The notes under the pieces were generated by a model. That model searched no databases, was not told the origin of the DNA, and saw only the letters and a list, made by a program, of their open reading frames with translations. From contig NZ_JOFH01000020.1 of assembly GCF_000721235.1 (NCBI RefSeq), positions 186,001 through 250,000 of the forward strand: a stretch of 64,000 bases of DNA, given 5' to 3'. The translations under genes and the position numbers were made by a program. The DNA comes from Streptomyces olivaceus (GTDB lineage: Bacteria > Actinomycetota > Actinomycetes > Streptomycetales > Streptomycetaceae). Positions 34,928-43,259 of the stretch are shown piece after piece. The stretch's first letter is position 1, and each line of letters begins with the position of its first letter.

Positions 34928-35413
34928 ATGCGCGTGTATCTCGGCTCCGACCATGCGGGCTACGAACTCAAGAACCACCTCGTCGAATGGCTCAAGACGG
35001 CAGGCCACGAGCCCGTCGACTGCGGCCCGCACCTCTACGACGCCCAGGACGACTACCCGCCCTTCTGCCTCCGCGCCGCCGAGCGGACCGCCGCGGACCC
35101 CGGCGCCCTCGGCATCGTGATCGGCGGCTCCGGCAACGGCGAGCAGATCGCGGCGAACAAGGTGAAGGGGGTGCGCGCGGCGCTGGCCTGGAGCGAGGAG
35201 ACGGCGTCGCTGGGCCGCCAGCACAACAACGCCAACGTCGTCGCGGTCGGCGCGCGTATGCACACGCAGGAGGAGGCGACGAAGTTCGTCGAGACCTTCC
35301 TCGCCACGCCGTTCTCCGAAGACGAGCGCCACATCCGCCGCATCGACATGCTCACGTCCTACGAGACGACGGCCGACCTCCCGCCCATCCCGCCCCACCA
35401 CCCCCAGCAGTAA
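34928..35413 (+). CDS. rpiB: ribose-5-phosphate isomerase B
   Basis: A 161-residue enzyme of the RpiB/LacAB family that interconverts ribose 5-phosphate and ribulose 5-phosphate. The start MRVYLGSDHAGYELKNHL is diagnostic. The phosphate and anion-hole loop GGSGNGEQIAANKVKGVRAA is complete. The actinobacterial form uses a glutamate in place of the catalytic cysteine of the enterobacterial form; GNGEQIA fits this. There is no clear ribosome site before the ATG. Confidence 0.95.
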   Translation: MRVYLGSDHAGYELKNHLVEWLKTAGHEPVDCGPHLYDAQDDYPPFCLRAAERTAADPGALGIVIGGSGNGEQIAANKVKGVRAALAWSEETASLGRQHNNANVVAVGARMHTQEEATKFVETFLATPFSEDERHIRRIDMLTSYETTADLPPIPPHHPQQ

Positions 35414-35448
35414 CCCCACCACCCACCCCCGGCGCCCAGGCACCGGAC

Positions 35449-35483
35449 CCGCGGGCTCCGGCAACAGCCCCGTGAGCCCGCGG
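35449..35483 (+). terminator. terminator of rpiB
   Basis: A perfect 10-bp stem (35449-35458 with 35474-35483) lies 36 bp after the rpiB stop. Confidence 0.6.
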
Positions 35484-35499
35484 AAGGCCCCAGACCTGC

Positions 35500-35870
35500 C
35501 CGAGCCGGGCAACCGACCCGCGGGCAACGCGGACGGAGCCGACCCGCAGGACCGCCCGGACGAAGAAGCGACTCGCAGACTCTCTCGGACGGGGAAGCAA
35601 CCCGCACGCTGCCCCGACGCGGAAGCAGCCCGCCGACCCGCACGGACCGGGGAAGCGGCCTGCAGGGTGCACCGATGCGGGAAGCGACCCGCCGACCCGA
35701 CGGACCGGGAAAGCACCCCGCACGCTGCCCCGACGCGGAAGCAACCCGCCGACCCGTACGGACCGGCGAAGCGACCCGCAGGGTGCGCCGATGCGGGAAT
35801 CGACCCAACATCCCGTACGGGTGGGCGAGCGGCCCGCAAGGGGCGCAGGCGGGGTAACGACCCGTAGGGG
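35500..35870. repeat. degenerate tandem array of about 29-bp monomers
   Basis: About a dozen monomers of 28-30 bp carry a core like GGGAAGCRACCCGC. They pair into a 58-bp unit (from 35585, 35643, 35703, 35761) and two 58-bp types alternate, one with cacgctgccccgacgcgg and one with cagggtgc.ccgatgcggg. The array fills most of the 638-bp gap between rpiB and the glycosylase gene. Long open frames cross it in several frames on both strands, but the 58-bp period shifts frame, so it is not treated as coding. Confidence 0.8.
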
Positions 35871-36051
35871 TCGCCCCGGGTGCGGGAGACGGCCGCAGGA
35901 GTGCGGGGGACGGAGTCCCCGCCGGGGTCCGGGGCGGAGCCCCGGGACGGGTCCAGCCTCTCGACCGACCGAGTCGGGTGGGCGGGTGGGAAAGGCTTGA
36001 ACGCCACGCCTCCCACGAAGCGCAACGACCACCAACCCGAAAGGACCCCCC
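35871..36051. repeat. GC-rich hairpin-containing intergenic element
   Basis: It contains CCGGGGcggagCCCCGG (about 35921-35945) within a run of nested G/C palindromes, a type I recall as common between Streptomyces genes. It precedes the glycosylase gene; no coding signal seen. Confidence 0.4.
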
Positions 36052-36876
36052 GTGCCAGAGGGGCACACGATCCACCGCCTGGCCCAGGACTACACCGCCG
36101 CCTTCGCCCGGACGGCAGTCCACGTCACCAGCCCCCAGGGCAAGTTCGCCGGCTCCGCCGCCCTCCTCGACGGCACCGTCCTGAACACCGCCGACGCCCA
36201 CGGCAAGCACCTCTTCCTGGGCTTCGGCCCCGCCGGAACCCCGCACCCGGCCTGGGTCCACATCCACCTCGGCCTCTTCGGCAAGGTCACCTTCGGCCCG
36301 GCCCCCGCGCCCCCGCCCACCGACACCGTCCGCCTCCGCCTCGCGGGCGACACCGCGTACGTCGACCTCCGCGGCCCCACCACCTGCGCCCTGATCACGG
36401 AGCCGGAGAAGCAGGCGATACACGACCGCCTCGGCCCCGACCCGCTGCGCCCGGACGCCGACCCGGAGGCCGCGTACCGCAGGATCTCCCGCAGCCGCAC
36501 GACCGTCGCCGCCCTGCTCATGGACCAGAAGGCCGTCGCCGGCGTCGGCAACGTCTACCGCGCCGAAGTCCTCTTCCGCCACGGCATCGACCCCTACCGC
36601 CCCGGCAAGGACCTCACCCGCGCCGAGTGGGACGCGATCTGGCAGGACCTCGTCGGCCTGATGCGCGAGGGCGTGCGCAACAACCGCATCGACACCGTCC
36701 GCCCCGAACACACCCCCGAGGCCATGGGCCGCCCGCCCCGCGTCGACGACCACGGCGGCGAGGTCTACGTCTACCGCCGGGCGAACCAGCCCTGCCACCT
36801 CTGCGGCGGCCCGATCCGCACCGCCGACCTCGCCGCCCGCAACCTCTTCTGGTGCCCCGCCTGCCAGCAGCGCTAG
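36052..36876 (+). CDS. nei: Fpg/Nei-family DNA glycosylase
   Basis: A 274-residue bifunctional glycosylase/AP lyase for oxidised bases. The start MPEGHTIHRLA gives the catalytic Pro2 and Glu3 after Met removal. The H2TH region reads MDQKAVAGVGNVYRAEVLF near residues 158-176, and a C-terminal zinc finger is CHLCGG...WCPACQQR. PEGHT is more like Nei than Fpg (PELPE), so it is called Nei-type, probably acting on oxidised pyrimidines. It starts at GTG preceded by AAAGGACC. Confidence 0.9.
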   Translation: MPEGHTIHRLAQDYTAAFARTAVHVTSPQGKFAGSAALLDGTVLNTADAHGKHLFLGFGPAGTPHPAWVHIHLGLFGKVTFGPAPAPPPTDTVRLRLAGDTAYVDLRGPTTCALITEPEKQAIHDRLGPDPLRPDADPEAAYRRISRSRTTVAALLMDQKAVAGVGNVYRAEVLFRHGIDPYRPGKDLTRAEWDAIWQDLVGLMREGVRNNRIDTVRPEHTPEAMGRPPRVDDHGGEVYVYRRANQPCHLCGGPIRTADLAARNLFWCPACQQR

Positions 36877-36905
36877 CGCCCGGCGCCCGGCGAAGTCGGC
36901 CGGTC

Positions 36906-38168
36906 TCAGAACCCGTGCGGCAGCCACGGTGCGACGTCGGACCCGAACCCCACCGACGCCTCCGCCAGCGACCCCGGCCGCACCTCACGCACCCGCCCGG
37001 CCGCGGCCAGCGACGCCAGGCTCACACCCCCGAGATACGCCGCCCCCAACTCCCGTACGGACAGCGTGAGATCGGCGGCGTCGGTCGTACGCTCGCACGA
37101 CGCCCCCTTCGGGTCCCCGCTCAGCCGCCAACGCCCCGCGTTCCAGGGGCAGAAGGCGTCCTCGACCTCGAACACCACGTCCACCGGCGTCTGGTAGGTC
37201 CGCGCCGCGAGCGCCGCCCCCACGTCGACCAGCCGTACGTACAGCGCGTCCCCCAGCGACGGCCGGCACCGCCGGATGTCCGACACCTGGTACTGCCAGG
37301 CCTCGTCGACCGGCCGCCCCCGCACCGCCAGCGTCGAGGTCAGGTCGATGTCGAAGAGGAAGCGCCACAGCGCCGCCTCGGTCGCGGGGTCCAGCCCGGC
37401 GAGCGCCTTCAACTCCACCGTGCCGTCGGGCCCTTCGGCGCTCCAGCCGGGCCGCACCCGGAACCGTGCGTATCCGGTCACCTCGTCGCCCCGCCGGGCC
37501 AGCACGCACTGCAACGGCGAGGCGTCCCCCCGCTCGCCGGCCGGGTCCAGCACCCCCGTCCGCTCCCACCCCGGCCGCCGGGCCAGCATGCCGGGCCGCC
37601 CTGGCACCAGCCGCGCGTACACCGCCTCGCACGCGTCGAGCGACTCCGCGGGCGCCGCGTAGCGCAGCCGTACGTCATCCGTGCCCTCCGGTACCGCCGG
37701 CCGGGCCCGTACCGTGTCGATGTCCGCGTTGAGGTGGAAGGTCGCGGCGGCGTACCCGAAGCGGCCGTAGATCGCCGGTTCGGAGGCCGTCAGCACGGCC
37801 AGCGACTCGCCCCAGGACCGTACGTCGTCCAACTGCCGCCGCATCATCGACGTCAGTACACCCCGGCGCCGGTGCGTGGCGGCGACGCCCACCATCGTCA
37901 CGCCCGCCGCGGGCACCGCCGCACCGCCCGGCACCGTCATCCGGAAGTCGAACGCGCCCGCGGAGCCGACGCACTCCGCGCCGTCCCAGACGCCTATCGA
38001 GCGGTCCACCCGCGTCAGTTCGCGGTACAGCGCCAGCCGCTCGGGCGCCTCCACGGCACCGCCGAAGGCACGCGTCAGCGACCCGTACCAGGTGTCCCAC
38101 TCGTCGCGCCGCAGAACCCGCGGCTCGTTCGTCCTCGTGCCGCCGTCATTTCCCGTAGACCGTCCCAT
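36906..38168 (-). CDS. Eis-type GNAT N-acetyltransferase
   Basis: A 420-residue protein with two GNAT-like domains and a C-terminal SCP2-like region, the three-part layout of the enhanced-intracellular-survival (Eis) family. The acetyl-CoA loop is seen in MVGVAATHRRRGVLTSMMRR. The C-terminus ends HGF preceded by GFGSDVAPWLP; Eis enzymes use the C-terminal carboxylate in catalysis. It may acetylate aminoglycosides or amines. The start at 38168 (MGRSTGNDGG) has a weak ribosome site. Confidence 0.85.
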   Translation of the reverse strand: MGRSTGNDGGTRTNEPRVLRRDEWDTWYGSLTRAFGGAVEAPERLALYRELTRVDRSIGVWDGAECVGSAGAFDFRMTVPGGAAVPAAGVTMVGVAATHRRRGVLTSMMRRQLDDVRSWGESLAVLTASEPAIYGRFGYAAATFHLNADIDTVRARPAVPEGTDDVRLRYAAPAESLDACEAVYARLVPGRPGMLARRPGWERTGVLDPAGERGDASPLQCVLARRGDEVTGYARFRVRPGWSAEGPDGTVELKALAGLDPATEAALWRFLFDIDLTSTLAVRGRPVDEAWQYQVSDIRRCRPSLGDALYVRLVDVGAALAARTYQTPVDVVFEVEDAFCPWNAGRWRLSGDPKGASCERTTDAADLTLSVRELGAAYLGGVSLASLAAAGRVREVRPGSLAEASVGFGSDVAPWLPHGF

Positions 38169-38331
38169 GTCCCATGCGTACCAGGACCGTACGAAGTCGG
38201 GCGAGGGAATTTCCGCGGGGTTGCGGCGCGACGTCCGTTCGTGAAGTTCACTGTGAAGTCCGGCCTCGGACGGGGGACAAGTGGGACCTCCCGTGCCAAG
38301 CGGCCGGTCGGATGGATAGGGTCCCGAACTA

Positions 38332-39519
38332 ATGACAGCAGGACGACAGCGGCGTGCGGCGGCCGAGACGTTCACGGCCCGGTGCAAGAAGCAGTGGCAC
38401 CGGGTCCGCGTCGGCATGCGCAGAGCCGCCGTCGACTACTTCCGCGGCGACGGCTCGGACTGGATCGCGCTCGCCGGGCTCCTCCTGACGATCCCCGTCA
38501 TCGCGGCCACGACGATGGCCAACTCCGTGTGGTGCTCACCGTCCGCGCTGGTCATCCCCATCGTCGCGGGCGGCCTGCTGCTGCGCCCCGCGAGCCTGCT
38601 CGGCCTGTACGCGGCGGCGGCCACCGCGCTGATCGTCGAGTCGATCCAGCTCGGCCCCTACACCGAGGGCCCCTCCCGGGTCACGCCCGGCGTGGTGCTG
38701 GTCGTCGCGGCCTGCGGTTTCTTCGGGCTGCTCGTCGCCCAGTTCCGCAGCCGGGTCGGAGTGCCCTGGCGGCGCGGCGGCACCATGCTCTTCGACCTGC
38801 GCGAACGCATCAGGGTCCAGAGCAAGCTGCCCCAGCTGCCGAAGGGCTGGCACCGGGAGATGGCGCTGCGCCCGGCCGGCGGCCAGTCCTTCTCCGGCGA
38901 CTTCGTCGTCGCGGCCCGCACGGGCGGCGGCCGCACCCTGGAGGTCGTCCTCACCGACGTCTCCGGCAAGGGCATGGACGCGGGCTCGCGCGCCCTGCTG
39001 CTGTCCGGCGCCTTCGGCGGACTCCTCGGCAGCCTGCCCCCGCACGCCTTCCTGCCGGCCGCCAACGGCTACCTGCTGCGCCAGGACTGGGACGAGGGCT
39101 TCGCCACCTCCATCCACCTCGTCCTGGACCTCGACTCCGGCGACTACGAGCTGTACTCCGCCGGACACCCGCCGGGCCTCCAGCTCAGCGCGGGCACCGG
39201 CCGCTGGGAGGAGAAGTCGGCCGAGGGGCCGCTCCTCGGGGTGTACGACGGTGCGCAGTTCGACTCCGTGAAGGGCTCGCTGCGCCCCGGAGACGTCCTG
39301 ATGCTCTTCACGGACGGCCTGGTGGAGACCAACGACCGGGACATCTCCGAGGGCATCGACCGCCTCACAGGCGAGGCCGACCGCTATGTCGCGGGCGGCT
39401 TCCACGGCGCCGCCTGGCACCTGATCGAGGCGGTGGCCAAGGACGTCAACGACGACCGGGCGCTGCTGCTGATCTGCCGGGAGGGCCCGACGGCCCAGTC
39501 CGCGGCGTCGGCCGGCTGA
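38332..39519 (+). CDS. membrane PP2C-type protein phosphatase (SpoIIE domain)
   Basis: A 395-residue protein: about 35 basic N-terminal residues, four membrane helices (near 42-135), then a SpoIIE/RsbU-type PP2C domain. Catalytic acidic motifs are GGQSFSGDFVVAA, EVVLTDVSGKGMDAG and MLFTDGLVETNDRD. It probably dephosphorylates an anti-sigma-factor antagonist, as typical for Streptomyces RsbU-like proteins; no partner gene is adjacent. A TAGGGT -10-like element lies 9 nt before the ATG. The last codons lie in a 23-bp tandem duplication that includes the stop. Confidence 0.88.
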   Translation: MTAGRQRRAAAETFTARCKKQWHRVRVGMRRAAVDYFRGDGSDWIALAGLLLTIPVIAATTMANSVWCSPSALVIPIVAGGLLLRPASLLGLYAAAATALIVESIQLGPYTEGPSRVTPGVVLVVAACGFFGLLVAQFRSRVGVPWRRGGTMLFDLRERIRVQSKLPQLPKGWHREMALRPAGGQSFSGDFVVAARTGGGRTLEVVLTDVSGKGMDAGSRALLLSGAFGGLLGSLPPHAFLPAANGYLLRQDWDEGFATSIHLVLDLDSGDYELYSAGHPPGLQLSAGTGRWEEKSAEGPLLGVYDGAQFDSVKGSLRPGDVLMLFTDGLVETNDRDISEGIDRLTGEADRYVAGGFHGAAWHLIEAVAKDVNDDRALLLICREGPTAQSAASAG

Positions 39520-39544
39520 CATCCGCGGCGTCGGCCGGCTGACA
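39499..39544. repeat. perfect 23-bp tandem duplication across a stop codon
   Basis: Copies 39499-39521 and 39522-39544 are identical. Each encodes the SAASAG-stop end of the phosphatase; the second copy is downstream of the used stop. Confidence 0.9.
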
Positions 39545-39555
39545 CACTGGACGAC

Positions 39556-40047
39556 GTGCCCGACACCACCCCGCCACCCGCGCCGCCCCCGCCCCGCCTC
39601 TCGCCGGGGGAGGTCGAGGCGGTCGCCCGGGCCGCCCACGAGGGACAGACCGACAAGGCGGGCCGGCCCTACGCCGAACACCTGCGGGCCGTCGCCGAGG
39701 GCGTACGGCGCCGTGGCGGCGACGACGAGCAGATCGCGGCGGCCTGGCTGCACGACGCGGTCGAGGACGACGCCCTCACGGAGCGGTGGCTCGAGGGGGC
39801 CGCGCTGTCCCGCCGTACCAAGGACATCGTCCGGGCCCTCACCCGACGGCCCGGGGAGCAGCCCGAGGAGTACGCCGCGCGGATCCTGGCCACGCCCGGC
39901 GCCCTGCTGGTCAAGGAGGCGGACCTGGCGCACAACGCCGACCCGGCGCGGCTCGCGGTCCTCGACGAGGCCACCCGCACACGACTGGCCGAGAAGTACG
40001 CGCGGATGTGCGTACTTCTCGGCCAGTCGTGTCTCGGCCAGGAGTGA
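39556..40047 (+). CDS. HD-domain protein
   Basis: A 163-residue protein with a Pro-rich N-terminus and an HD phosphohydrolase domain of the RelA/MESH1-like HD_4 kind. The metal motif is AAWLHDAVEDDAL (His66-Asp67), with further conserved HxxQTDKAGRPYAEH and LVKEADLAHNADPARL. It may hydrolyse (p)ppGpp or another nucleotide; the sequence does not decide. GTG start, about 35 bp after the phosphatase. The last 20 codons lie inside a perfect inverted repeat (39979-40032), so the native C-terminus may have been altered. Confidence 0.85.
   Translation: MPDTTPPPAPPPPRLSPGEVEAVARAAHEGQTDKAGRPYAEHLRAVAEGVRRRGGDDEQIAAAWLHDAVEDDALTERWLEGAALSRRTKDIVRALTRRPGEQPEEYAARILATPGALLVKEADLAHNADPARLAVLDEATRTRLAEKYARMCVLLGQSCLGQE
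39979..40032. terminator. perfect 23-bp inverted repeat inside the end of the HD gene
   Basis: Arms 39979-40001 and 40010-40032 are exact reverse complements, with loop GCGGATGT. It lies within coding sequence, just before the stop at 40045-40047, and between convergent genes. It could act as a terminator, but its length and perfection are unusual for a coding region. Confidence 0.6.
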
Positions 40048-40060
40048 TCGCGGCGAGCGG

Positions 40061-41302
40061 CTAGACGGAGACCTTGTCGCCGCTGCCGTTGGGCGTGGTG
40101 GGTGTGGCGGGCGTGCCGGAGGCGTCCGGAGCGTCCTTCGGACCGGCCGCGTCCGGAGCCTTCGATCCGGAGGCCGCCGTGCCGTTCGCCTCGCGCGCCC
40201 GCTTCTCACGGCTGCGGGCGCTGTCCCCCGCGTCCCGTTTGAAGGCCCAGTCCATCTTCGGCTCCACCACGTACCGCATGACCCGCTGGACCGGTTTCGT
40301 GCACAGCAGGGTGATGACGGTGGCGGCGAGGGCCGTCAGCACGATCCCGCCGAGCGGCGTGTCCCACCAGGCGTTGTGGAACCAGCCGGAGAACGTCGCC
40401 TCCTTCGACAGGAAGCCGTGCAGCAGATAGCCGTAGATCGTGCCCGCGCCGAGCGTCGTGAACCACATACGCCGTCCGGGCACCCAGGAGAAGAAGCACG
40501 CCGTCAGCACGACCGAGCACCCGAAGAGCGCGAGCGTCACGATGGGACCGGACCACCAGGGAGCGCCCATGTCCTCCACGGAGGCGTTGCGGTAGAACCA
40601 GTCGGTCTGCATGCGCGGCATCGACCACCAGGCGATCGCCAGCGCCGCGGCGACCACCGGGACCGACAGGATGCGCACCGAGCGGCGGCGCACCAGCTGG
40701 AAGTGCTCGGGGCGGAGCAGCAGACCCAGCACGAAGCACGGCAGGAACTGCAGGACGCGCTGCATGTTCAGGTCGTTGCCGATGGTGGGCGTCACGGACG
40801 CGAGGGCGGCGATGACCAGGGAGACGGGGAGCGGCCAGCGCAGCGTCTGCCAGATGGGGGTGGTCAGCCGCCAGACGAACAGCGCGCACAGGAACCACAG
40901 CAGATAGGTGGGATCCAGCAGGCTGATGTCGTTGCCCGGGTCCTCGCTGAAGCGGCGGTGCAGCGCGTAGGCGGTCTCGAAGACGACGTACGGGACGACG
41001 ACACCGGTGATCAGCCGTTTGACGCGCCTCGGGCTCGCGTCGAAGCTGCGCGAGAAGTAGCCGGAGATGATGATGAACGCCGGCATGTGGAACGTGTACA
41101 GCACCCGGTAGAGGGCCTCAACGGTGGGGTTCCCGTTGAGGATCTGGCCCCAGGAGTGCCCGATGCCGACCAGCGCGATCGCCAGGAACTTGGCGTTGTC
41201 GAAGAACGCGTCGCGATGCCGGCTCGGCTGTGTCTGCTGTGTCTGCTGATCCGGTGAGGACGGCGATTTCCGGTCGCCGTGCGATCGCAGCGAGCTAGTC
41301 AT
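40061..41302 (-). CDS. acyltransferase-3 family membrane protein
   Basis: A 413-residue integral membrane acyltransferase (OafA/fucose-4-O-acetylase type) with about ten helices. The core begins RDAFFDNAKFLAIALVGIGH, with the conserved histidine at the end, followed by FHMPAFIIISGYFSRSFD. It probably transfers an acetyl group to a wall or surface glycan. The C-terminal 60 residues are a polar, Ala/Pro/Asp-rich tail. It stands alone, convergent with the HD gene. Confidence 0.88.
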   Translation of the reverse strand: MTSSLRSHGDRKSPSSPDQQTQQTQPSRHRDAFFDNAKFLAIALVGIGHSWGQILNGNPTVEALYRVLYTFHMPAFIIISGYFSRSFDASPRRVKRLITGVVVPYVVFETAYALHRRFSEDPGNDISLLDPTYLLWFLCALFVWRLTTPIWQTLRWPLPVSLVIAALASVTPTIGNDLNMQRVLQFLPCFVLGLLLRPEHFQLVRRRSVRILSVPVVAAALAIAWWSMPRMQTDWFYRNASVEDMGAPWWSGPIVTLALFGCSVVLTACFFSWVPGRRMWFTTLGAGTIYGYLLHGFLSKEATFSGWFHNAWWDTPLGGIVLTALAATVITLLCTKPVQRVMRYVVEPKMDWAFKRDAGDSARSREKRAREANGTAASGSKAPDAAGPKDAPDASGTPATPTTPNGSGDKVSV

Positions 41303-42025
41303 GCAACCCCCCGCCGAAAACTCGGCGAGTCGGCACAGGACCTCGCTGCTCTGGTGGGGGACGAGGCAGCGTAGAACATCTGAGGCACCCTAGCGTTCTC
41401 CCTCTGTTTACGTAAAACCCTCGACGTCATTCCTGTATTCGGATCCCGACTACCTACCGGGTGCCCCGTATTTCGACGAACTCGACGCCGCCGATCGCGT
41501 GACGGCAGGCACAGCACGGGGTAGGCACCGCCTCGAAGCGCCGGACGGAGTGCCGCACTTGTCACGACTCGTCGCGACTAAACGGTGCATAAGGCCGACG
41601 GGCGACTCCACTGGAATGTCCGGCCTCAATGCGTCCGCGGGCCGTGCGGGAGATCCTGTGAACTCCCTGTGAGGCCCGGACGGCATGCCGGCGGCAGTAC
41701 AACGGAGTGTCCGTCGGCGTACTCACCGACGCATGCGTTGATGTGTCCCCCGCGACAATTCGAAATGCCTGCGAACGCGTTGTGTGGACATGGAAACGAA
41801 CTGACCGGAATTATCCGTACGGACGCCCTGTCGCACCCCTGTGCGGGGTGCGATGGTTGAGTACGCCCGCGTGTGCGCGGGAGCATGCCGGGGGAGGATC
41901 CGGCCGGACGATGTGTCACCTGCCGCATAGCCGGGCCCGGTTGGTGGCACGATGGTCCTGGCGGGGGGTGCGCGCAGCCGCACCTCCGGGCCGGGAGAGC
42001 GGACCGACCTAGGGTGTGATCAGTT
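41303..42025. other. 723-bp intergenic region, no gene supported
   Basis: It separates divergent genes and is less GC-rich than its surroundings. The palindrome TTTACGTAAA (41407-41416) lies about 105 nt upstream of the acyltransferase gene. Open frames here (for example 41585-41860 and 41707-42012, plus) have many Cys and Trp and no ribosome site; I do not call them. Confidence 0.5.
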
Positions 42026-42220
42026 GTGGCCATTTCACTGTCAGTGGTGCTGCTGTTGGCGATCATCCTGGTGGTGCTGCTCAGGGGAGGCTCCATCAAG
42101 GCGGGGCCGGCCGTCGTCGCGGTCCTCTTCGGCTTCTTCCTGGCCTCCACCGGCATGGCCGACGACATCCAGCGCTTCCTGGACTCGATAGCGGACATGG
42201 TCAACTCGATCCGCTTCTAG
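42026..42220 (+). CDS. small two-helix membrane protein, unknown function
   Basis: A 64-residue protein from GTG: helix 1 SLSVVLLLAIILVVLLRGG, helix 2 AVVAVLFGFFLASTGMADD, then an amphipathic end DIQRFLDSIADMVNSIRF. It looks like a conserved Streptomyces small membrane protein; I do not know a function. It is followed at once by a hairpin, so it is monocistronic. Confidence 0.75.
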   Translation: MAISLSVVLLLAIILVVLLRGGSIKAGPAVVAVLFGFFLASTGMADDIQRFLDSIADMVNSIRF

Positions 42221-42225
42221 GCACC

Positions 42226-42246
42226 GGGGGCCCGCCGAGGGCCCCC
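42226..42246 (+). terminator. terminator of small membrane gene
   Basis: GGGGGCCC-gccga-GGGCCCCC, an 8-bp stem 5 bp after the stop. Confidence 0.65.
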
Positions 42247-42288
42247 GCCCCGCCGCAGACGCCTCGGCCCCCGCCGGGCCCCAGGGTC

Positions 42289-42564
42289 CTACGGCGACCC
42301 CTCGGGGCGGCCCCCGGTCAGCGGGCCGCTCGTCACCTTCTCCACCCGCCCCCGGCTGAAGTAGATCCACGTCGCCCACCCCACGCGCGGAGTGTCCCCG
42401 TACACCCAGGCCTCGGAACGGCTCCGCCGTCGCCACGGCCGGAAGCCGGGCCGCGAGGCGGTCCTGTACAGGGCCATGTAGTCCCTGTCGCTGATCGACT
42501 GGTCGGGACTTCCGAGCAGCCGCTTCACCTGCCTGCGCGTCGTGCCCGGCTCCACGGTGGTCAT
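42289..42564 (-). CDS. small BamE/SmpA-like domain protein
   Basis: A predicted 91-residue protein. The segment MTTVEPGTTRRQVKRLLGSP followed by DYMALYR and later WIYFSRGRVEKV follows the pattern of the SmpA/OmlA (BamE) fold: G(M/T)...V...LG.P, then an aromatic strand and a closing strand with the VxKV ending. No signal peptide is seen, so it is not a lipoprotein here. The start is uncertain (frame open to 42639; no good ribosome site). Confidence 0.5.
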   Translation of the reverse strand: MTTVEPGTTRRQVKRLLGSPDQSISDRDYMALYRTASRPGFRPWRRRSRSEAWVYGDTPRVGWATWIYFSRGRVEKVTSGPLTGGRPEGSP

Positions 42565-42670
42565 GGAGGGCACCGTAATCAGGCGCTCGCGGGACCGGTC
42601 CCGCAAGCCACGGGACTTCTCGAAGGCCGGCCGGGGCACGGCCGCCCGGCCCGGGACCCGGGAAAAGCGA

Positions 42671-42712
42671 TCGGGGCCGGGGCGGAGGAATGAGCCTCCG
42701 ACCCGGCCCCGA
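42671..42712 (-). terminator. terminator of tRNA-Gly
   Basis: An 11-bp outer stem (42671-42681 with 42702-42712) plus an inner CGGAGG/CCTCCG stem, 10 bp past the tRNA 3' end. Confidence 0.65.
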
Positions 42713-42721
42713 GTCGTCTGG

Positions 42722-42792
42722 AGCGGGCGACGGGAATCGAACCCGCGTAGCCAGTTTGGAAGACTGGGGCTCTACCATTGAGCTACGCCCGC
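42722..42792 (-). tRNA. tRNA-Gly (anticodon TCC)
   Basis: A 71-nt tRNA. The acceptor stem GCGGGCG pairs with CGCCCGC, with discriminator T. D arm GCTCAATGGTAGAGC, anticodon stem-loop CCAGTCTTCCAAACTGG and T arm GCGGGTTCGATTCCCGT fold well. The anticodon TCC reads GGA and GGG codons. CCA is not encoded. Confidence 0.95.
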
Positions 42793-42955
42793 ACAACACG
42801 CGCCGCAGGTCGGTGACCGCGGCACTGCAGGCATCGTAGCGGGTCGCCCCCCTTCACCGCACACCCCTTCCGGTCCGCGACGGACCTTCCCGGGTGCCCG
42901 GGAAACCCTGCGGTCCCCGGTGCCCTGCTGCATGTACCCTACGTCTCGCACCAGA

Positions 42956-43032
42956 CGGGGTGTGGCGCAGCTTGGTAGCGCGTCCGCTTTGGGAGCGGAA
43001 GGCCGTGGGTTCAAATCCCGCCACCCCGACCA
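42956..43032 (+). tRNA. tRNA-Pro (anticodon TGG), CCA encoded
   Basis: A 77-nt gene with acceptor stem CGGGGTG/CACCCCG, discriminator A and encoded CCA (43030-43032). The anticodon loop is TTTGGGA in TCCGCTTTGGGAGCGGA. The T arm is GTGGGTTCAAATCCCGC. It lies between tRNA-Gly (minus) and tig (plus). Confidence 0.95.
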
Positions 43033-43117
43033 CCTCGGCCGTTGTCGGCCGATCCCCGCTCCGGCGAGCGCCCGGCCCCCCTCGGACGAGCCCGCACGAT
43101 CGCCTCGTGATCGCCTT

Positions 43118-43146
43118 TTGGGTCGTGTAGTCGCTGCCGTTACTAT
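43118..43146 (+). promoter_or_regulatory. vegetative promoter of tig
   Basis: TTGGGT at 43118-43123, a 17-bp spacer, then TACTAT at 43141-43146, about 114 bp before the tig start. This is close to the sigma-HrdB consensus. Confidence 0.6.
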
Positions 43147-43259
43147 GCAAGCTGCACGCCCGTGTGTCTCAGCGTCTGAAGTCTCCGGGCGGCGAAATTT
43201 GCCGGACGCCCTCTGTTTCCGGCAGAACCCAAGAAGTCAGCCACCAAGGAGACCGAACC

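Noticed and set aside
35500..35870. CRISPR array
   Set aside because: Monomers are all related to each other and diverged, with no unique spacers and no cas genes.
35352..36068. Long frames over the repeat array as a secreted Gly/Arg/Pro protein
   Set aside because: The 58-bp period shifts the frame, no ribosome site or signal peptide, and open frames exist on both strands.
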